Below, piece after piece: positions 41,314-50,837 of a stretch of 64,000 nucleotides of DNA; the first letter of the stretch is position 1; each line of letters starts with the position of its first letter. The notes below the pieces were generated by a model. It searched no databases. It saw nothing but the letters and a program-made list of their open reading frames with translations, and was not told the origin of the DNA. The stretch lies in the NCBI GenBank assembly GCA_900315565.1, contig OMZS01000008.1, positions 1 through 64,000 of the forward strand. Reading direction: 5' to 3'. A program made the translations under genes and the position numbers. This stretch comes from an uncultured Prevotellaceae bacterium. Lineage in GTDB: Bacteria; Bacteroidota; Bacteroidia; Bacteroidales; Bacteroidaceae.

Positions 41314-42012
41314 ATGGCATTTATTGATTATTACAAAATTCTAGGGGTGAGTAAGGACATCCCGCAAAAGGATGTCAAGAAAGCTTATTTGAAACGAGCC
41401 AAGCAGTTTCATCCCGACCTGCATCCCGACGACCCGAAGGCAAAAGCCAAATTTCAGGCCCTAAACGAGGCTTACGACGTGCTCAACGACCCTGAAAAGC
41501 GCAAAAAATACGACCAGTATGGCGAACAATGGCGTCAGGCCGAGGCCTTTGAAAAAGGCGGCGGTGGTTTTGGCGGCCAATGGAGTGGGACAGGCGGTTC
41601 GCCTTTCGACGGTTTCGACTTCAGTTCGTTTGGCAATGGTAGCGGCGGAGGCTTCAGCAGTTTCTTTGAGCAGTTGTTTGGCAGCCGCGGCCGTGGCAGA
41701 AGCAAACAGAATGCCGAAAGTGGCGGTTTTGGCTTTGGCGGTTTTGGCGGCTCTGCCGATACGCAGGTTTCGGTCAATATTGATTTGAAAACCGCTCTGC
41801 TGGGTGGCCCTGTCATTATCCAACTGCCCAGCGGCACAAAAATCAAACTGAACGTGAAACCATGCACGCAAAATGGCAGTAAAGTCAGACTGCGTGGCAA
41901 AGGTAGCGCGCAGCCTGGTGGCGGCAACGCCGACCTCATCATCACTTATCAGGTGACTCTCCCTTCCACACTTACCGACCATCAGAAGGAAATGCTGGCT
42001 CAGATTTTGTAG
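41314..42012 (+). CDS. DnaJ/CbpA-like J-domain co-chaperone
   Basis: This 232-residue protein has an N-terminal J domain with HPD at residues 33-35, a long Gly/Phe-rich linker (about 85-150) and a C-terminal substrate-binding region of only ~80 residues ([34 protein letters not shown]). There is no zinc-finger domain, so it is CbpA-like rather than true DnaJ, and shorter than CbpA of enterobacteria because it seems to hold one C-terminal domain. It should stimulate DnaK. No other chaperone gene is adjacent. Confidence 0.88.
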   Translation: MAFIDYYKILGVSKDIPQKDVKKAYLKRAKQFHPDLHPDDPKAKAKFQALNEAYDVLNDPEKRKKYDQYGEQWRQAEAFEKGGGGFGGQWSGTGGSPFDGFDFSSFGNGSGGGFSSFFEQLFGSRGRGRSKQNAESGGFGFGGFGGSADTQVSVNIDLKTALLGGPVIIQLPSGTKIKLNVKPCTQNGSKVRLRGKGSAQPGGGNADLIITYQVTLPSTLTDHQKEMLAQIL

Positions 42013-42041
42013 CAGTAAAGGAGTGAGTCGTGCTACTCTGT

Positions 42042-43541
42042 TTATCGGGTAGCACGGAAACTCTCCATATTTTCGTAGCGACGGCGCATTAAGCGGTTGT
42101 AGATGTTGCGTATCCAGAGGCTGTTGGTAAAAAGAAACAGCAGCCCGATGGCCATCAAAATGAGGTAGGCCACGTTGCGGCTGAACACGGTGAGCATAAT
42201 GATGATGAGAAGAACGGGCACAAACAATACTCCAAGCGAAATGACCAGCTGCCAGTAATTGTTCTCTACCGAGCCTTTGGCTATAAACTTGGTGTTGAGC
42301 GGAATGGTCTGCTTGTTGTAAACCGCACATTGGAAAATGATAAAATACTCGATTCCAGCGGTAAAAATGAAGATAGAGAACAGCATGAGGAGAGTGCATT
42401 TTCCTTGAATGACGGTAGGAATCATGAGCACCAGAGGCAGCAGAAGCATGACCACGTAGAAATAGTATTTGGCCTTGAGCAACGAGATGATGTTCTCTTT
42501 GTGAACCATCAGTCCGTCGATATAGTTGCCCTCAGCACACATGACTTTCGAGAGTCCCATGAGACCGAAAATGCCAAAATTGTAGAATGCCAGGAAATTG
42601 CTGTTGAAGTTATCGTTGTAGACGTCGGTAAACGAGAGCAGCAGACTGAAAACGGTAACAAGAGCCACGCATGTGATGAATCCCTTGCGCAAGTTCTTGT
42701 TGCGCATGATGCTTTTGATTTCGAGCTTGATGTATTCGCCCACTTCGCCGTAGCGGTCGAGGTATTTGAATTGGCTCACGTTGCGAATCTTGGTCGTTTC
42801 AACGTTGGCCAGTTCCTTATACACGTGGGCAAACTGCATGGCGCGGTTGGCAAAGAAGAAGGCCACCAGCAAGGCGATGAGACAGAGATAGGTGAGAGGG
42901 TTCCAAAAAGTGGCTCCCTCGCCGATGGAACCGTAGAAATTGGAGAAGGTGTTGAAACTGCCCAAATACCACGGGGCGAACATCAACGCATAGACAGCCG
43001 CAGGAAGAATCCACCACCAGATGTGGTCGTTGATAAGCGTGCGCGCCAACATGTACCATTGGCTGTTGATGATAATGAGCAATACCCAGCCCAAAAGGAA
43101 ACCGAGCATGGCCCAAATGCCCTCGCTGAAGACCACGGCCATGATGGCGTAGGGAACGAACATGGCCAGCCATATTAGGTTGTTGGGTGTCAACATGGCC
43201 GAGAAGATGAAGCACTCTACGCAGGCATGCTTGGGAATAGGCTGCAGAATATAGGGCTTGATGAGTTGCGAAGGCGTCTGCTGGGCCATGAAGCGGAAAC
43301 CGAAGTCGGCGGCCAGAATAAATGGCGCCAAGCTATACATCAGCTCGTAGCCCGTAGTAGAAGAGCTGTCGTTGGCTATCATGGCGAACATAATGGCCAG
43401 AAACATGAGATAAACAATAACAAAACCGCTCATGACGTACATCACGGCCTTGGCGGTTTTGTTTTGGTTGTAGGCCATGCTGCGCTTTTCCGAAAGGCTG
43501 ATGTGGTGGCGCAGCATTCTGAGTAGCTGAAATCTGTTCAT
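42042..43541 (-). CDS. DUF5687 family ABC-2-type membrane protein
   Basis: This 499-residue protein has about ten to twelve membrane helices (such as AVMYVMSGFVIVYLMFLAIMFAM and YWQLVISLGVLFVPVLLIIIMLTVF). A central cytoplasmic block is VSQFKYLDRYGEVGEYIKLEIKSIMRNKNLRK. I recognise it as DUF5687, thought to be the permease of an ABC exporter; the ATPase is usually next to it but is absent here. It overlaps the LolA-like gene by 4 bases. Confidence 0.75.
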   Translation of the reverse strand: MNRFQLLRMLRHHISLSEKRSMAYNQNKTAKAVMYVMSGFVIVYLMFLAIMFAMIANDSSSTTGYELMYSLAPFILAADFGFRFMAQQTPSQLIKPYILQPIPKHACVECFIFSAMLTPNNLIWLAMFVPYAIMAVVFSEGIWAMLGFLLGWVLLIIINSQWYMLARTLINDHIWWWILPAAVYALMFAPWYLGSFNTFSNFYGSIGEGATFWNPLTYLCLIALLVAFFFANRAMQFAHVYKELANVETTKIRNVSQFKYLDRYGEVGEYIKLEIKSIMRNKNLRKGFITCVALVTVFSLLLSFTDVYNDNFNSNFLAFYNFGIFGLMGLSKVMCAEGNYIDGLMVHKENIISLLKAKYYFYVVMLLLPLVLMIPTVIQGKCTLLMLFSIFIFTAGIEYFIIFQCAVYNKQTIPLNTKFIAKGSVENNYWQLVISLGVLFVPVLLIIIMLTVFSRNVAYLILMAIGLLFLFTNSLWIRNIYNRLMRRRYENMESFRATR

Positions 43542-44209
43542 CGGAGGTCTATTATTTCTGCGTTAGGATAATCTTTAGAGTTGAACCTGAACATCGCGTC
43601 CGAAAGTTTGGCGTTGCGGAAATTACTGATGTTGATGGTTGTCCAGCCGTTGGATTGGCGCATTTTCACCTGGCTGGGTTTGTAGCTCGACTTATTGATA
43701 AGGATATACATCTCCTGTATGGTGCGTTTCTTGTTCTGGGCAGTAAGATGCACCTGATAGTTGTTGCCCACAGTTTTCATGGCCATGTTGAATCCCGATT
43801 TGTAGAGCGTGATGAACTGATAGGGGTTCATGGCCTGGCGCTCGGCCTCTGAGGGATTGGTAACGTTCACCTCGTCGTTGTCCTTCACGTAGGTCCATTG
43901 GGTCTTGCCGTCGTACCAAACTATGCCCTGGTTGGTGTGGGCTGCAAATTTGTTGCCTTTGATAGAGATGGTGCCACTAGATTTGCCATATTTGCCGCTC
44001 ATCGAGAAGCTGGCAGTTGCCCCTGAGGCGTTGCCTACCACGGCAGCGGTTTTGTCAAGCACTTTGCGTGCCTGGGCAGACGTGTTGGTGGCGGTTTTTG
44101 TGGCTGTTTTTGTGACGGTTTTTGTGGCTGTGCGCTTGGTGGCGGCAGATTGTGCGCCAGCAGTAAGCGCCAGCATCATGACTGTTATTGCTATTAAAAA
44201 TCTTTTCAT
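43538..44209 (-). CDS. lolA: LolA-like outer-membrane lipoprotein carrier
   Basis: This 223-residue exported protein has a signal peptide (to about AGA) and then a low-complexity Thr/Lys linker (TKRTATKTVTKTATKTATNT) encoded by 12-base repeats near 44092-44130. The LolA-like fold follows: ATASFSMSGKYGKSSGTISI, FAAHTNQGIVWYDGKTQWTY and VNVTNPSEAERQAMNPYQFI. It should carry lipoproteins across the periplasm. The repeat linker may vary between strains. It is downstream of ftsK and translationally coupled to the DUF5687 gene. Confidence 0.85.
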   Translation of the reverse strand: MKRFLIAITVMMLALTAGAQSAATKRTATKTVTKTATKTATNTSAQARKVLDKTAAVVGNASGATASFSMSGKYGKSSGTISIKGNKFAAHTNQGIVWYDGKTQWTYVKDNDEVNVTNPSEAERQAMNPYQFITLYKSGFNMAMKTVGNNYQVHLTAQNKKRTIQEMYILINKSSYKPSQVKMRQSNGWTTINISNFRNAKLSDAMFRFNSKDYPNAEIIDLR

Positions 44210-44389
44210 CTTTTCAATCCTTTCTTTTGTCTTGTAATTGTTTTGTAACTACTTATAACTACTTGCAACTTCCTGAACAATATGCTTGTTTGTGAAAGTT
44301 TTCTGTTTGTTATTAAGACTCAAGGAAAGACGCATTTGTTTAAAACAGAAACAAAATATCAATTTTTTTCACAACATTTCGCAATTTCC

Positions 44390-46891
44390 TTAGCGCCGCA
44401 ACCCCAGAAGCAACGTCTCGAGGCTGTTTTCGTCGGTAATGAGCACCTCGCGGGGCTTACTGCCTTGGGCGGCGCCCACGATGCCGGCTTTCTCGAGCTG
44501 GTCCATCAGACGGCCCGCACGATTGTAGCCAATGGCAAAACGGCGCTGAACCATGCTGGTGGAGCCCTGTTGTGAGACGACGATGGCATGGGCGGCATCT
44601 TCGAAAAGCGGGTCGAGCGTGCCCATGTCCATACCGCCGCCGCTCACGCTTCCGTCGCCCTCGTCGGTGGCAGGAACAGGCAGTTCGAGCGGAGCCAGTG
44701 GTCCGGGCTGTTCGGCTATGAAGTTGTTGATGCGCTCTACTTCGGGCGTATCGACAAAGGCACATTGTACGCGCACAGGCTCGCCACCATTCAGAACAAG
44801 CATGTCGCCTTTGCCGATGAGCTGGTTGGCTCCAGGCCGGTCGAGAATGGTGCGCGAGTCGATCATGGCACTCACGCGGAAGGCGATACGACCGGGGAAG
44901 TTGGCCTTGATGGTACCCGTAATAATGTTGGTAGTGGGGCGTTGGGTAGCTATCACCATGTGAATGCCCACGGCACGGGCCAGCTGGGCAATACGGGCGA
45001 TGGGCAATTCAACTTCTTTGCCGGCAGTCATTATCAAATCGCCGAATTCATCGATGATGACCACGATGTAAGGCATGTACTCGTGCCCCTGCTCGGGATT
45101 GAGCTCGTGGTGGATGTATTTCTCGTTGTACTCTTTGATGTTGCGGGCTTTCACCATCTTGAGCATGTCGTAGCGATGGTCCATCAGTTTACAGAGGCTA
45201 TTGAGCGTGCGTACCACCTTGCTCACGTCGGTAATGATGGCATCGTCGTCGTCGCCCTCCACTTTGGCCATGAAGTGCGGCTCAATGGGGGCATAGACGC
45301 TGAACTCCACCTTCTTCGGGTCGATGAGCACTATTTTCAGTTCGTTGGGGTGTTTCTTGTAGAGTAGCGAGGTGATGATGGCATTCAGTCCTACCGACTT
45401 ACCCTGGCCCGTGGCGCCAGCCACGAGCAAGTGGGGAATCTTGGCCAAATCGACCATAAACACTTCATTGGTAATGGTCTTGCCCAAGGCCAGCGGCAGC
45501 TCCATGCGCGACTCCTGAAATTTCTTAGAGTTCAGTATGCTCTCCATCGAGACGATGTTGGCCTTCTTGTTGGGCACCTCGATACCAATGGTACCCTTGC
45601 CAGGAATGGGCGCAATAATACGTATGCCCAGAGCGGCTAGGCTCAGGGCTATGTCTTTCTCCAAATTTTGAATCTTCGAGATGCGCACGCCCTCGGCAGG
45701 TTGAATTTCGTAGAGCGTGATGGTGGGGCCCACGGTGGCTTTGATGTTGCGTATCTGCACGCCAAAACTGCTCAGCACGTTGACAATCTGGTGCTTGTTG
45801 GCGGTCTGTTCGTCCATATCGATGTAGGGCTTGCCGTCGCTCTCGTATTTTTTCAGCAGGTCGAGCGTGGGATATTTGTATTTGGTCCAGGGCTCCTTGG
45901 GATTGATGGGCGTGTTGAGGTCGTAGTTGCTCACCACGGTCTTTCCGTGGGCGGCTTCTTCGCCTTTGCCTACGCCGACAGTCATTTCCGTGTCGTCTGT
46001 TGCTGTATTGCGCGAAGAACCCGCAAGAGCGGCCATTCCATCGGTCGAAACGTTGGTTAGGTCTATCTCGTTGGGGTTGCTCTCGTAGCCTGGGTCGTTG
46101 ACCACAGGGCCCCCTTCGACGGGAAATTCCACGGTCTGTGGCGTGGGGTCGTCAAACACTTCTGGGTCGTCGAGCGTCTGTACGGGCGAGGCGTTACCCT
46201 CGTTCTCCTTGTCGTTGTCCTTCTCGTTGTTGGTAATCTTAAACGGAATTTTGTTGCTCACATATTGCATGGGGTTGAGCATCTTGCGCACAACGTCGAT
46301 GGTTTCGGCGCTCAGATAAGTAAGGAAAATAAGGGCGGTCAGCACCAAAACGGCTGTCAGTCCGGGCGGGCCTATCAGATTCTCGATGGTCTGACAGATA
46401 AACAGACCATGGTCGCCGCCGGGGTTGAACACTTGTTCGCCCATGATGGGGGTGAGGAACTTGGCAAAGGTCACAGAGCACCAAATCATGATGACCATCA
46501 AGCACAAGAACCACTTGAGCAGGTTCACCTTGTAGGCTTTCATCAGCCGCAAACCAATGAGGCCGATGATAATAGGAATGGCAAAGGCAGAAATGCCGAA
46601 GCAACGGGCAATGAAGAACCATGACACCAAAGCGCCGATGGAACCGCAATAATTCTCAAATTCGTGGTTGCTGTTGAGTACCTCGCCCGGGCGCAAATCA
46701 AGTACCATGCTCTGGTCGGCTTGCCCAGTCGAAAAATAGGATATAAAAGCAATAGTCACATAAATTGCTATGAACAGCAAAAATGTGCCTATCAGGAAAT
46801 TTACAATGTCGTTACCAAAAATATTTTTTATCCCGACTGCTTCGCTAAATGTTTTCGCAGGGCGGGTGGTGGTTTTCTTCTTCTTAGCCAT
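44390..46891 (-). CDS. ftsK: DNA translocase FtsK
   Basis: This 833-residue septal translocase has about four N-terminal membrane helices (FLIGTFLLFIAIYVTIAFISYF, IGALVSWFFIARCFGISAFAIPII), a linker of ~150 residues, and the FtsK motor: Walker A AGATGQGKSVG, Walker B YIVVIIDEFGDLIM, ending with the gamma winged-helix domain that reads KOPS (RRFAIGYNRAGRLMDQLEKA). It pumps DNA at division and activates dimer resolution. The ATG at 46891 is preferred over an in-frame TTG at 46960. Confidence 0.95.
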   Translation of the reverse strand: MAKKKKTTTRPAKTFSEAVGIKNIFGNDIVNFLIGTFLLFIAIYVTIAFISYFSTGQADQSMVLDLRPGEVLNSNHEFENYCGSIGALVSWFFIARCFGISAFAIPIIIGLIGLRLMKAYKVNLLKWFLCLMVIMIWCSVTFAKFLTPIMGEQVFNPGGDHGLFICQTIENLIGPPGLTAVLVLTALIFLTYLSAETIDVVRKMLNPMQYVSNKIPFKITNNEKDNDKENEGNASPVQTLDDPEVFDDPTPQTVEFPVEGGPVVNDPGYESNPNEIDLTNVSTDGMAALAGSSRNTATDDTEMTVGVGKGEEAAHGKTVVSNYDLNTPINPKEPWTKYKYPTLDLLKKYESDGKPYIDMDEQTANKHQIVNVLSSFGVQIRNIKATVGPTITLYEIQPAEGVRISKIQNLEKDIALSLAALGIRIIAPIPGKGTIGIEVPNKKANIVSMESILNSKKFQESRMELPLALGKTITNEVFMVDLAKIPHLLVAGATGQGKSVGLNAIITSLLYKKHPNELKIVLIDPKKVEFSVYAPIEPHFMAKVEGDDDDAIITDVSKVVRTLNSLCKLMDHRYDMLKMVKARNIKEYNEKYIHHELNPEQGHEYMPYIVVIIDEFGDLIMTAGKEVELPIARIAQLARAVGIHMVIATQRPTTNIITGTIKANFPGRIAFRVSAMIDSRTILDRPGANQLIGKGDMLVLNGGEPVRVQCAFVDTPEVERINNFIAEQPGPLAPLELPVPATDEGDGSVSGGGMDMGTLDPLFEDAAHAIVVSQQGSTSMVQRRFAIGYNRAGRLMDQLEKAGIVGAAQGSKPREVLITDENSLETLLLGLRR

Positions 46892-46970
46892 TTGTTTTGT
46901 TCTTTCTTCTTTCTTCTTCTTTTTTCTTACCGTGGTTACCTCATTGAAGGCCAGTATCAAAAATTTTCTG

Positions 46971-47029
46971 CAAAAGTAAGTAAAAACGTCGAAAAAGAAC
47001 CATAAATTCGCAACTTTTTTCTAATTTTG
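46971..47029. promoter_or_regulatory. Divergent -7 boxes for ftsK and the exonuclease operon
   Basis: TACTTTTG on the minus strand (46978-46971) serves ftsK. TAATTTTG on the plus strand (47022-47029) serves the exonuclease, whose ATG at 47039 leaves almost no leader. Confidence 0.6.
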
Positions 47030-47038
47030 CATGCTGTA

Positions 47039-47698
47039 ATGAAAAAATTTATTTATAACAAGTTTGACAAGCGACGGATAACCGATTTGCCAAGGGTGCT
47101 TTTCGAGGGCAGGGTCATCGTGATTATTAGCCCAGGCGAAACACGCAGGGCGGTTGATTATCTGCTTTCCCAACCCATTCTAGGCATCGACACAGAGACA
47201 CGCCCCTCATTCAAAAAGGGGAAAGTCAATGTGGTAAGCCTTCTGCAAGTTTCCACCTACGACACGTGTTTTCTTTTCCGTCTCAACTATACAGGCATGA
47301 CCCCTGCCATCATTCGTCTGCTCGAGGATACTACCGTTCCCAAGATTGGACTTTCTCTTCACGACGATATACTCTCCCTGCACAAGCGTGCCGATTTTAC
47401 TCCAGGCCTGTTTGTTGACTTGCAGAAACATGTGTGCGAGATTGGTATCGAAGACCTCAGCCTGCAGAAGCTCTACGCCAACATCTTCGGCCAGAAAATC
47501 AGCAAAAGCCAACAGCTCACCAACTGGGAGGCCGACGTGCTCAACGAAAGGCAAAAGCGCTATGCCGCCACCGACGCGTGGGCATGCATTCGGCTCTACG
47601 AGGAGCTGCTAAGGCTCGAGCGCACCAAAGACTACCAACTGGTGGTGGTTCCAGAAAAACCATCCGCCCCCAATACTAAAAACCTTCAGCATGTATAA
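47039..47698 (+). CDS. 3'-5' exonuclease (RNase D/DnaQ-like)
   Basis: This 219-residue protein has the DEDDy exonuclease pattern: ILGIDTETRPSFKKG (motif I Asp/Glu), PKIGLSLHDDILSLHK (motif II) and RQKRYAATDAWACIRLYEEL (motif III with Tyr and Asp). It is a single-domain protein without HRDC domains, so not full RNase D. It probably trims RNA or DNA 3' ends. The ATG at 47039 is chosen over a TTG inside the promoter box. It heads an operon with rlmI (8-base overlap) and tilS. Confidence 0.88.
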   Translation: MKKFIYNKFDKRRITDLPRVLFEGRVIVIISPGETRRAVDYLLSQPILGIDTETRPSFKKGKVNVVSLLQVSTYDTCFLFRLNYTGMTPAIIRLLEDTTVPKIGLSLHDDILSLHKRADFTPGLFVDLQKHVCEIGIEDLSLQKLYANIFGQKISKSQQLTNWEADVLNERQKRYAATDAWACIRLYEELLRLERTKDYQLVVVPEKPSAPNTKNLQHV

Positions 47699-48872
47699 AA
47701 ATGTTTATTTGAAAAAAGGCAAGGAAGAAAGCCTCAAACGATTCCATCCTTGGGTGTTTTCGGGAGCTATCCATCATACCGACGACGAAATAGACGAAGG
47801 CGAAACCGTGAGAGTCGTCTCGCTTGACGGCACTTTTATTGCCGTCGGCCATTGGCAGATAGGCTCTATTGCCGTGAGAGTGTTGTCGTTCGATGACGAG
47901 GAAATCGACGATGAATTTTGGGAAAAACGCCTTTCATCGGCACTTGAAATGCGAAAAAGCATTGGTATAGCCGACAATCCTAACAACAACACATACAGGC
48001 TGATACATGGCGAGGGTGACAATCTTCCTGGGCTTGTGATTGACTGCTATGGCCGTACGGCTGTGATGCAGGCTCATAGCGTGGGAATGCATGTGTGCCG
48101 CATGGCCATTGCCCGCCAGTTGGTAGAAGTAATGGGCTCGCGAATAGAGAATGTTTATTATAAAAGCGAAACCACACTGCCTTACAAGGCCGAGCTGGGG
48201 CAGGAGAACGGGTTTATTGTTGGCGGAAGCTCCGACAACATAGCCGTTGAGAACGGATTGAGGTTTTATGTCGACTGGCTGAAGGGCCAGAAGACGGGTT
48301 TCTTTGTTGACCAGCGCGAGAACCGCAGCCTGCTCGAGCGCTATGCCCAAGGGCGCAACGTGCTCAATATGTTCTGCTACACAGGCGGTTTCTCGTTCTA
48401 TGCCATGCGGGGTGGCGCCAAGATGGTCCACTCTGTTGACAGCAGCTCAAAGGCCATCGACCTGACCAACCGCAACGTGGAGCTCAATTTCCCGGGCGAT
48501 CCCCGGCATGAGGCTTTTTGCGAGGATGCTTTCCGCTTTCTCGATGCTGCCGACGACAGGTATGACCTCATCATTCTCGACCCGCCCGCTTTTGCCAAGC
48601 ATCGTGCTGCCCTCCACAATGCTTTGAAGGGCTACACTCGGCTCAATGTCAAGGCCTTCGAGCGGATTAAGAGTGGGGGTGTGTTGTTTACGTTCAGCTG
48701 CTCGCAGGTGGTAACCAAAGACCATTTCCGTAATGCCGTCTTTACGGCTGCTGCCCAGAGCGGACGCAGGGTGCGCATACTTCATCAGCTCCACCAGCCC
48801 GCCGACCATCCCATTAACATTTACCACCCTGAAGGCGAGTACCTCAAAGGCTTGGTACTATACGTAGAGTAA
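47691..48872 (+). CDS. rlmI: 23S rRNA (cytosine1962-C5)-methyltransferase RlmI-like
   Basis: This 393-residue protein has an N-terminal PUA-like domain (FHPWVFSGAI, VRVVSLDGTFIAVGHW), the SAM-binding VLNMFCYTGGFSFYAM, DLIILDPPAFAKH and the catalytic-cysteine region VLFTFSCSQVV. It methylates a cytosine of 23S rRNA. The start overlaps the exonuclease gene by 8 bases and tilS follows 22 bases on, making a compact RNA-modification operon. Confidence 0.92.
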   Translation: MYKNVYLKKGKEESLKRFHPWVFSGAIHHTDDEIDEGETVRVVSLDGTFIAVGHWQIGSIAVRVLSFDDEEIDDEFWEKRLSSALEMRKSIGIADNPNNNTYRLIHGEGDNLPGLVIDCYGRTAVMQAHSVGMHVCRMAIARQLVEVMGSRIENVYYKSETTLPYKAELGQENGFIVGGSSDNIAVENGLRFYVDWLKGQKTGFFVDQRENRSLLERYAQGRNVLNMFCYTGGFSFYAMRGGAKMVHSVDSSSKAIDLTNRNVELNFPGDPRHEAFCEDAFRFLDAADDRYDLIILDPPAFAKHRAALHNALKGYTRLNVKAFERIKSGGVLFTFSCSQVVTKDHFRNAVFTAAAQSGRRVRILHQLHQPADHPINIYHPEGEYLKGLVLYVE

Positions 48873-48894
48873 TTAGTTTCGTTTCAGGAATAAG

Positions 48895-50223
48895 ATGAAG
48901 CAAAGAATAGCCCATTTCATCACAGAAAACAACTTGCTCACTCCGCAAGGCAAGTGCCTGGTAGCCCTCTCCGGGGGGGCTGACAGTGTGGCTTTGCTGC
49001 TCGTTTTGAGTGAATTGGGCTATCGGGTGGAGGCTGTTCATTGCAACTTTCTTCTGCGCGGCCAGGAGTCTTTTCGTGATGAAAACTTCTGTCTTTCGTT
49101 GTGCCAGCTACAAAACATCCCCTTCCATCGCATCCACTTCGACACCAAAACCTATGCCTCTGTCCACAAAGTGAGCATCGAGATGGCTGCGCGTACTTTG
49201 CGCTATCAGTATTTTGAGCAGTTGCGCTCAGATATTGGCGCCGATGCGGTTTGTGTGGCCCATCATCGCGACGACCAAGCCGAAACCGTTCTGCTCAATC
49301 TTGTCCGCGGAACAGGGCTCCACGGGCTTACGGGAATGAAACCCAAGAATGGCTCGGTGGTGCGTCCGCTGCTCTGCGTCTCAAAGCACGACATCTTGCA
49401 GTTTCTGTCCGAGCGAAACCAGCCTTTTGTTACTGACAGCACCAATCTTACTGCCGACGTTACTCGTAACAAACTCCGTTTGTTGGTCGTTCCTCTGTTG
49501 AAAAACATAAATCCCTCTGTTATTGAGCATTTGACTAAGATGGCTCATTTTCTTCGTGAAGCAGAAAAGATGGCTGATTCTGCCTTGCCCCCAGTACGCT
49601 GGCAGAATGCAGAAAAACGCTCAGAAGGCTTCGAAATACCCGTTTCCACACTCTTGTCGTCGGTCTCACCCATATACGTGTTATATCACTATCTGAAGGA
49701 CTACGGTTTTCAGTCGGCACAGGTCGAGCAGATAGCCCGCCAGCTAGGAAACATGGAAACGGGAAAGGTGTTTCTTACTGCCACCCACCAGCTGCTCATC
49801 GACCGCGGCCGGCTCGTTGTTGTCCCCATTAAGGAGCGCATCAAGCCTTTCCGCATTCCTGAGCCGGGCACCTACGTTGTTGACCCCTCGCTCAAAATCA
49901 GGGTTCAGCAAATAGAGAGAAATGCCGATTTCATCATCGAAAAACGTGCCGACGTGTGTCTGCTGGATGCCGCAAAAGTGCGATTCCCCTTGCTTTTGCG
50001 TGCGATGGAGCCAGGCGACCGCTTTGTGCCGTTGGGCATGAAAGGCAGCAAGCTGCTGTCCGACTATCTTACCGACCGCAAGATGTCGCTTTTCGACAAG
50101 CAAAACCAACTGCTCGTCGCAGATGCCACGGATACAATTTTATGGGTGGCAAATCAGCGGCCCAGCGAGCTGCATAAAGTGACAGACGCCACTCACCTCG
50201 TCCTACGCTTGCAAGTTTTTTGA
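48895..50223 (+). CDS. tilS: tRNA(Ile)-lysidine synthase TilS
   Basis: This 442-residue enzyme has the PP-loop LVALSGGADSV (residues 26-31 for SGGADS), the HHRDDQAETVLLNLVRGTGL motif and C-terminal TilS domains ending in LFDKQNQLLVADATDTILWV. It makes lysidine at position 34 of tRNA-Ile (CAU), so it is essential for reading AUA. It is the last gene of the exonuclease-rlmI-tilS operon. Confidence 0.95.
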   Translation: MKQRIAHFITENNLLTPQGKCLVALSGGADSVALLLVLSELGYRVEAVHCNFLLRGQESFRDENFCLSLCQLQNIPFHRIHFDTKTYASVHKVSIEMAARTLRYQYFEQLRSDIGADAVCVAHHRDDQAETVLLNLVRGTGLHGLTGMKPKNGSVVRPLLCVSKHDILQFLSERNQPFVTDSTNLTADVTRNKLRLLVVPLLKNINPSVIEHLTKMAHFLREAEKMADSALPPVRWQNAEKRSEGFEIPVSTLLSSVSPIYVLYHYLKDYGFQSAQVEQIARQLGNMETGKVFLTATHQLLIDRGRLVVVPIKERIKPFRIPEPGTYVVDPSLKIRVQQIERNADFIIEKRADVCLLDAAKVRFPLLLRAMEPGDRFVPLGMKGSKLLSDYLTDRKMSLFDKQNQLLVADATDTILWVANQRPSELHKVTDATHLVLRLQVF

Positions 50224-50379
50224 CGACTGGTCTTCTCCACTTCCCAATCCAAGTGATGCGGCCTTGTAGAGGAAACAATAATGATTAGTAACTCGGAAAA
50301 TATCAAGCCAAAAGCAATTTTGGCTACTCATCCTTTGGATTATACTAAGCAGGAGCTTCCCAGCCATATGGGCAAGAAG

Positions 50380-50419
50380 GCCCGCAAGACCCCTCCTAAA
50401 AGGAAGGGGAGATGCGGGC
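50380..50419. repeat. Palindromic hairpin in the gap after tilS
   Basis: GCCCGCA (50380-50386) and TGCGGGC (50413-50419) pair, and CCCCTCC with GGAAGGGG pair inside. No T-run on either strand. It lies between the convergent tilS and STAS genes. Confidence 0.6.
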
Positions 50420-50483
50420 GGAGATAATGGAGGGCAGACTGGCGTCAAGGCTCTACATGCGTGGTGTGATCTTTTGATAGTAT

Positions 50484-50795
50484 TCAGATTTTGTCCTTGA
50501 TGTCGAAAAGCGTGTAGAAACCAGTCATGGTGAAGACTTCGCGGATGGTGTCGTTCACGTTGACGATGGTGATGTGGCCGCCTTTGGCAGCGCTTGCTTT
50601 TCGCAAAGTTAGAAAGGCACGAAGTCCCGAACTGGCAACATATTCGAGTCCTTGACAGTCGAGAACAATTTCTTTGTCGGCGTTGTCGATAAGGGGCTGG
50701 ATTTCGGTTGCAAACTGGGCAGCCTCGGTACTATCAAGCCAACCTTCGATGATGCCGGTGAAAACGCCGTTTTCTTCTTTGATGTTTATTTTCAT
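50484..50795 (-). CDS. STAS-domain anti-sigma-factor-antagonist-like protein
   Basis: This 103-residue protein is a single STAS domain. The segment KEIVLDCQGLEYVASSGLRA has the phosphorylatable Ser56 just before Gly-Leu, as in SpoIIAA. In partner switching the STAS protein is phosphorylated by an RsbW/SpoIIAB-type kinase and dephosphorylated by a PP2C phosphatase. Both activities are encoded two genes upstream in one polypeptide. It is the last gene of the operon, 42 bases after the SLC13 gene. No anti-sigma target is visible nearby. Confidence 0.88.
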   Translation of the reverse strand: MKINIKEENGVFTGIIEGWLDSTEAAQFATEIQPLIDNADKEIVLDCQGLEYVASSGLRAFLTLRKASAAKGGHITIVNVNDTIREVFTMTGFYTLFDIKDKI

Positions 50796-50837
50796 GATGT
50801 TATGTTTTTATTGAGTTGATGGTTCTTTAGGTGTGAT

